From: Marifrigoribacter sp047730175
GTDB lineage: Bacteria > Bacteroidota > Bacteroidia > Flavobacteriales > Flavobacteriaceae
NCBI RefSeq assembly: GCF_047730175.1
Contig: NZ_CP159833.1
Location: forward strand, 1,426,001 to 1,490,000
Reading direction: 5' to 3'
Length of the DNA: 64,000 nucleotides
Position 1 is the first letter of the stretch, and every line of letters begins with the position of its first letter. Of this stretch, positions 61,960 through 64,000 are shown piece by piece. The notes below the pieces were generated by a model. The model searched no databases and was not told the DNA's origin. It saw only the letters and a program-made list of their open reading frames with translations. Position numbers and translations under genes: made by a program.

Positions 61960-64000
61960 ATGACCATGAAAACGAACAATTATATTCCATCATCAGGTCT
62001 TAAAGGTTTAAAAGAAAATTGGCGTAGTGACCTTTCTGCTGCATTAAGTGTATCACTTGTTGCTTTACCATTAGCTTTAGGAATAGCTGTGGCATCAGAA
62101 GTAAGCCCTATGGCTGGAGTACTTTCTGCAATTATAGGAGGAGTTGTTACCACATTTTTTCGAGGGGGACATTTAGCGATTAATGGCCCAGCTGCGGGTT
62201 TAATAGCCGTAATTTTAGGAGGGCTTATTGCATTAGATGGTAATATTAATTATGTATTGGCTGCTATAGTTATATCTGGAGCTATTCAAACTCTTTTAGG
62301 GGTTCTTAAAATGGGGAGGTTTGCTAAATTATTACCTTCCTCTGTATTGCATGGTATTTTGGCGGCAATTGGAGTCATTATTTTTTCAAAACAAATTCAC
62401 TATGCATTAGGAACTACTTCCTCAGCAAAAACAACAATAGGAACACTTGTAGATGTTATTTATAAAATCCCTGAGATAAACCCTTTTGTATTTATAGTTG
62501 CTTTGTCAGGAATTTTTGTACTTATATTTTATAAAAAAATTAACCAGAAGTTTATTAGAGTTATTCCAGCCCCTATGTGGGTTCTTTTATTGTCATTACC
62601 ATTCGTTTTTGGTTTTGATTTCTTTAATGAACATTCAATTTCTTTTTTAGGTAATAGCTATGGTGTTGGTCCAGAATTACTTATTGATATTCCAGACAAT
62701 CCTTTAGATAGTATAATGCATCCAGATTTTGGAATGATTGGAACTATGCCCTTTTGGCTTACAGTTTTATCGATTACAATGATTGCTTCTGTGGAAACGT
62801 TAGCAAGTGCTAGAGCTGTTGATAAATTAGACCCTTTTAAACGTACAACAAACCTAAACAAAGATTTAGTTGGTGTTGGACTCAGTACAATGGTTTCTGG
62901 AGCCTTAGGTGGTCTCCCAATTATTACTGTAATTGTTCGAAGTACAGTGAATGTTAATAGCAATGCAAAGACAAAATGGTCTAATTTTTATCACGGAATA
63001 TTTTTAATTCTTTTTGTTCTCATATTGGCCCCAATTTTAAGAAGTGTTCCATTAGCAGCATTGGCAGCAATATTAGTACATACGGGATTTAAATTAGCGT
63101 CTCCAAAAGTTTTTAAACATGCATATGATCAAGGCGTAGAACAATTATTGTTTTTGTCATCTACCCTTATAATTACCCTTTTTACAGATTTACTTTACGG
63201 AATATTTGGTGGAATTTTAGTTACTCTTCTTTTGCATATGCTTTTGGCAAGAGTTGGATTTTTTGAATTCTTTAAAATGATATATAGGTCTGGATCAAAA
63301 GTATATCACCTAGAAAACGGAACCTATGATGTTAAATTAAAAGGGATAGCAAATTTTTTATATGCTTTAAGATTAGATAAATTACTTAAGGATATTCCTA
63401 GGGGGTCTAATGTTCAGATAGACCTTTCAAAGACTCGTTTAGTGGATCTTTCAATAATGGAAAACATTATAGAATTCAAAAGAATACATGACAATGATGG
63501 TGGAGAAGTAAGACTCATTGGTTTAGAGAACCATGTTTCATCAACAAGTCATAATAGGGCACTGAAAATTGTTACAGGAAGAGTGAAAAAACGAATTTCA
63601 CAACGCCAAATCCGTTTGCAAAAATTAGCCAATACAAATAGATGGTCTTTTCAACGTGAGGTTGATTGGAATACTTCGTATTTAAGAAATTTTCATTTTT
63701 TCGAATCTCGCCCAATAGAAATGAAAAGCAATTCATTAAAGGGACTAGATGCTGAAAACAATGCCCACTGGGAGATTGCAGATATTGTATTTGATGAAGG
63801 AGCTTTACTTGCGCTAGAAGTGTACCAAACTACAGTTCAAATAATTCGTTTGCCTTGCCCTATTCCTAAATTTATAATAGACAAAGAAGGTCTCTTTGAT
63901 AAAATTTTTAGCAGAGTAAAAGTTTTTTCTGGAGCAAATCGGGATATAAACTTTAAAAACAATTCAAGTTTTTCAGGAAAATTTCTTTTAAGTGGTGAAG
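61960..64000 (+). CDS. SulP-family inorganic anion transporter (3'-truncated by window end)
   Basis: Inner-membrane transporter for sulfate, bicarbonate or similar anions. Two ATGs (61960, 61966) are possible starts. The frame is open to the window end, giving about 680 residues so far. Membrane helices extend through about residue 435 with SulP motifs (LVALPLALGIAVASEVSPMAG, FRGGHLAINGPAAG, SVETLASARAVDKLDP). A STAS-like segment (about 470-520, VQIDLSKTRLVDLSIME) follows, then an additional C-terminal region with PCPIPKFIIDKEG that is not a standard STAS. The stop codon lies outside. Confidence 0.9.
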   Translation, partial: MTMKTNNYIPSSGLKGLKENWRSDLSAALSVSLVALPLALGIAVASEVSPMAGVLSAIIGGVVTTFFRGGHLAINGPAAGLIAVILGGLIALDGNINYVLAAIVISGAIQTLLGVLKMGRFAKLLPSSVLHGILAAIGVIIFSKQIHYALGTTSSAKTTIGTLVDVIYKIPEINPFVFIVALSGIFVLIFYKKINQKFIRVIPAPMWVLLLSLPFVFGFDFFNEHSISFLGNSYGVGPELLIDIPDNPLDSIMHPDFGMIGTMPFWLTVLSITMIASVETLASARAVDKLDPFKRTTNLNKDLVGVGLSTMVSGALGGLPIITVIVRSTVNVNSNAKTKWSNFYHGIFLILFVLILAPILRSVPLAALAAILVHTGFKLASPKVFKHAYDQGVEQLLFLSSTLIITLFTDLLYGIFGGILVTLLLHMLLARVGFFEFFKMIYRSGSKVYHLENGTYDVKLKGIANFLYALRLDKLLKDIPRGSNVQIDLSKTRLVDLSIMENIIEFKRIHDNDGGEVRLIGLENHVSSTSHNRALKIVTGRVKKRISQRQIRLQKLANTNRWSFQREVDWNTSYLRNFHFFESRPIEMKSNSLKGLDAENNAHWEIADIVFDEGALLALEVYQTTVQIIRLPCPIPKFIIDKEGLFDKIFSRVKVFSGANRDINFKNNSSFSGKFLLSGE

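Noticed and set aside
62658..62963. 101-codon minus-strand frame inside the SulP gene.
   Set aside because: Antisense to conserved SulP motifs; no start context or homology.

Overview
The window is a contiguous, visibly AT-rich piece of a Bacteroidota chromosome, almost certainly a marine member of the Flavobacteriaceae. Support comes from the gene content (PorZ and C-terminal sorting domains of the type IX secretion system, TonB-dependent receptors, a THC0290_0291-type protein, the DUF177-rpmF-fabH-accB-accC operon), from start regions that mostly lack Shine-Dalgarno sequences, and from promoter boxes of the Bacteroidota type (TTTG, then TAnnTTTG).

Layout. 1-11.7 kb is housekeeping: rpmA, ahcY, a phosphopantetheinyl transferase overlapping a GGGP synthase, a thiamine-binding-type protein, lepA, a TonB-type outer-membrane receptor, dusB, an FtsX/LolE-type permease with rbfA, and methylmalonyl-CoA epimerase. 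A tRNA with anticodon CAU and its terminator (11.72-11.83 kb) mark the edge of the accessory region. 12-36 kb is a surface polysaccharide locus. It opens with a small HAD phosphatase and a NusG/RfaH-like antiterminator (UpxY type) set in unusually long non-coding DNA with hairpins and dispersed repeats. A GxxExxY protein followed by a 9-bp tandem repeat and a damaged mannose-phosphate cupin come next. Then follows a dense run of overlapping genes, all on +: rmlBACD (dTDP-L-rhamnose), a Wzx flippase, an acetyltransferase, a sulfotransferase, two GT2 and three GT4-type glycosyltransferases, a Wzy-like polymerase, a nucleotidyltransferase-like/P-loop kinase fusion, an APH-fold kinase, a WecA/MraY-type initiating transferase, and the Wza/Wzc export pair. 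Together they predict a Wzx/Wzy-dependent, rhamnose-containing, possibly sulfated and phosphorylated capsule or exopolysaccharide.

36-46 kb returns to core metabolism: ribE, pdxA, the DUF177-rpmF-fabH-accBC fatty-acid operon, a monofunctional peptidoglycan glycosyltransferase that lacks a normal start codon for its membrane anchor, a GreA/B-like protein and a prolyl oligopeptidase. 46-50.5 kb carries a tandem pair of secreted FG-GAP/ASPIC-UnbV proteins with type IX sorting tails, and a lipoprotein with two CxxCH motifs. 50.7-64 kb holds asd, a DUF3298 lipoprotein, a trans-sulfuration enzyme gene broken by a one-base frameshift, a THC0290_0291-like protein, gdhA, the porZ-recO-TonB receptor cluster and a SulP transporter cut by the window end.

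The main points for follow-up are: the NTase/kinase fusion and APH kinase in the polysaccharide locus; a 60-bp repeat conserving a five-codon reading frame before two unrelated genes; the frameshifted trans-sulfuration gene; the missing start codon of the glycosyltransferase; and the structured non-coding DNA around the antiterminator gene. I saw no CRISPR array, insertion sequence, prophage or rRNA operon.
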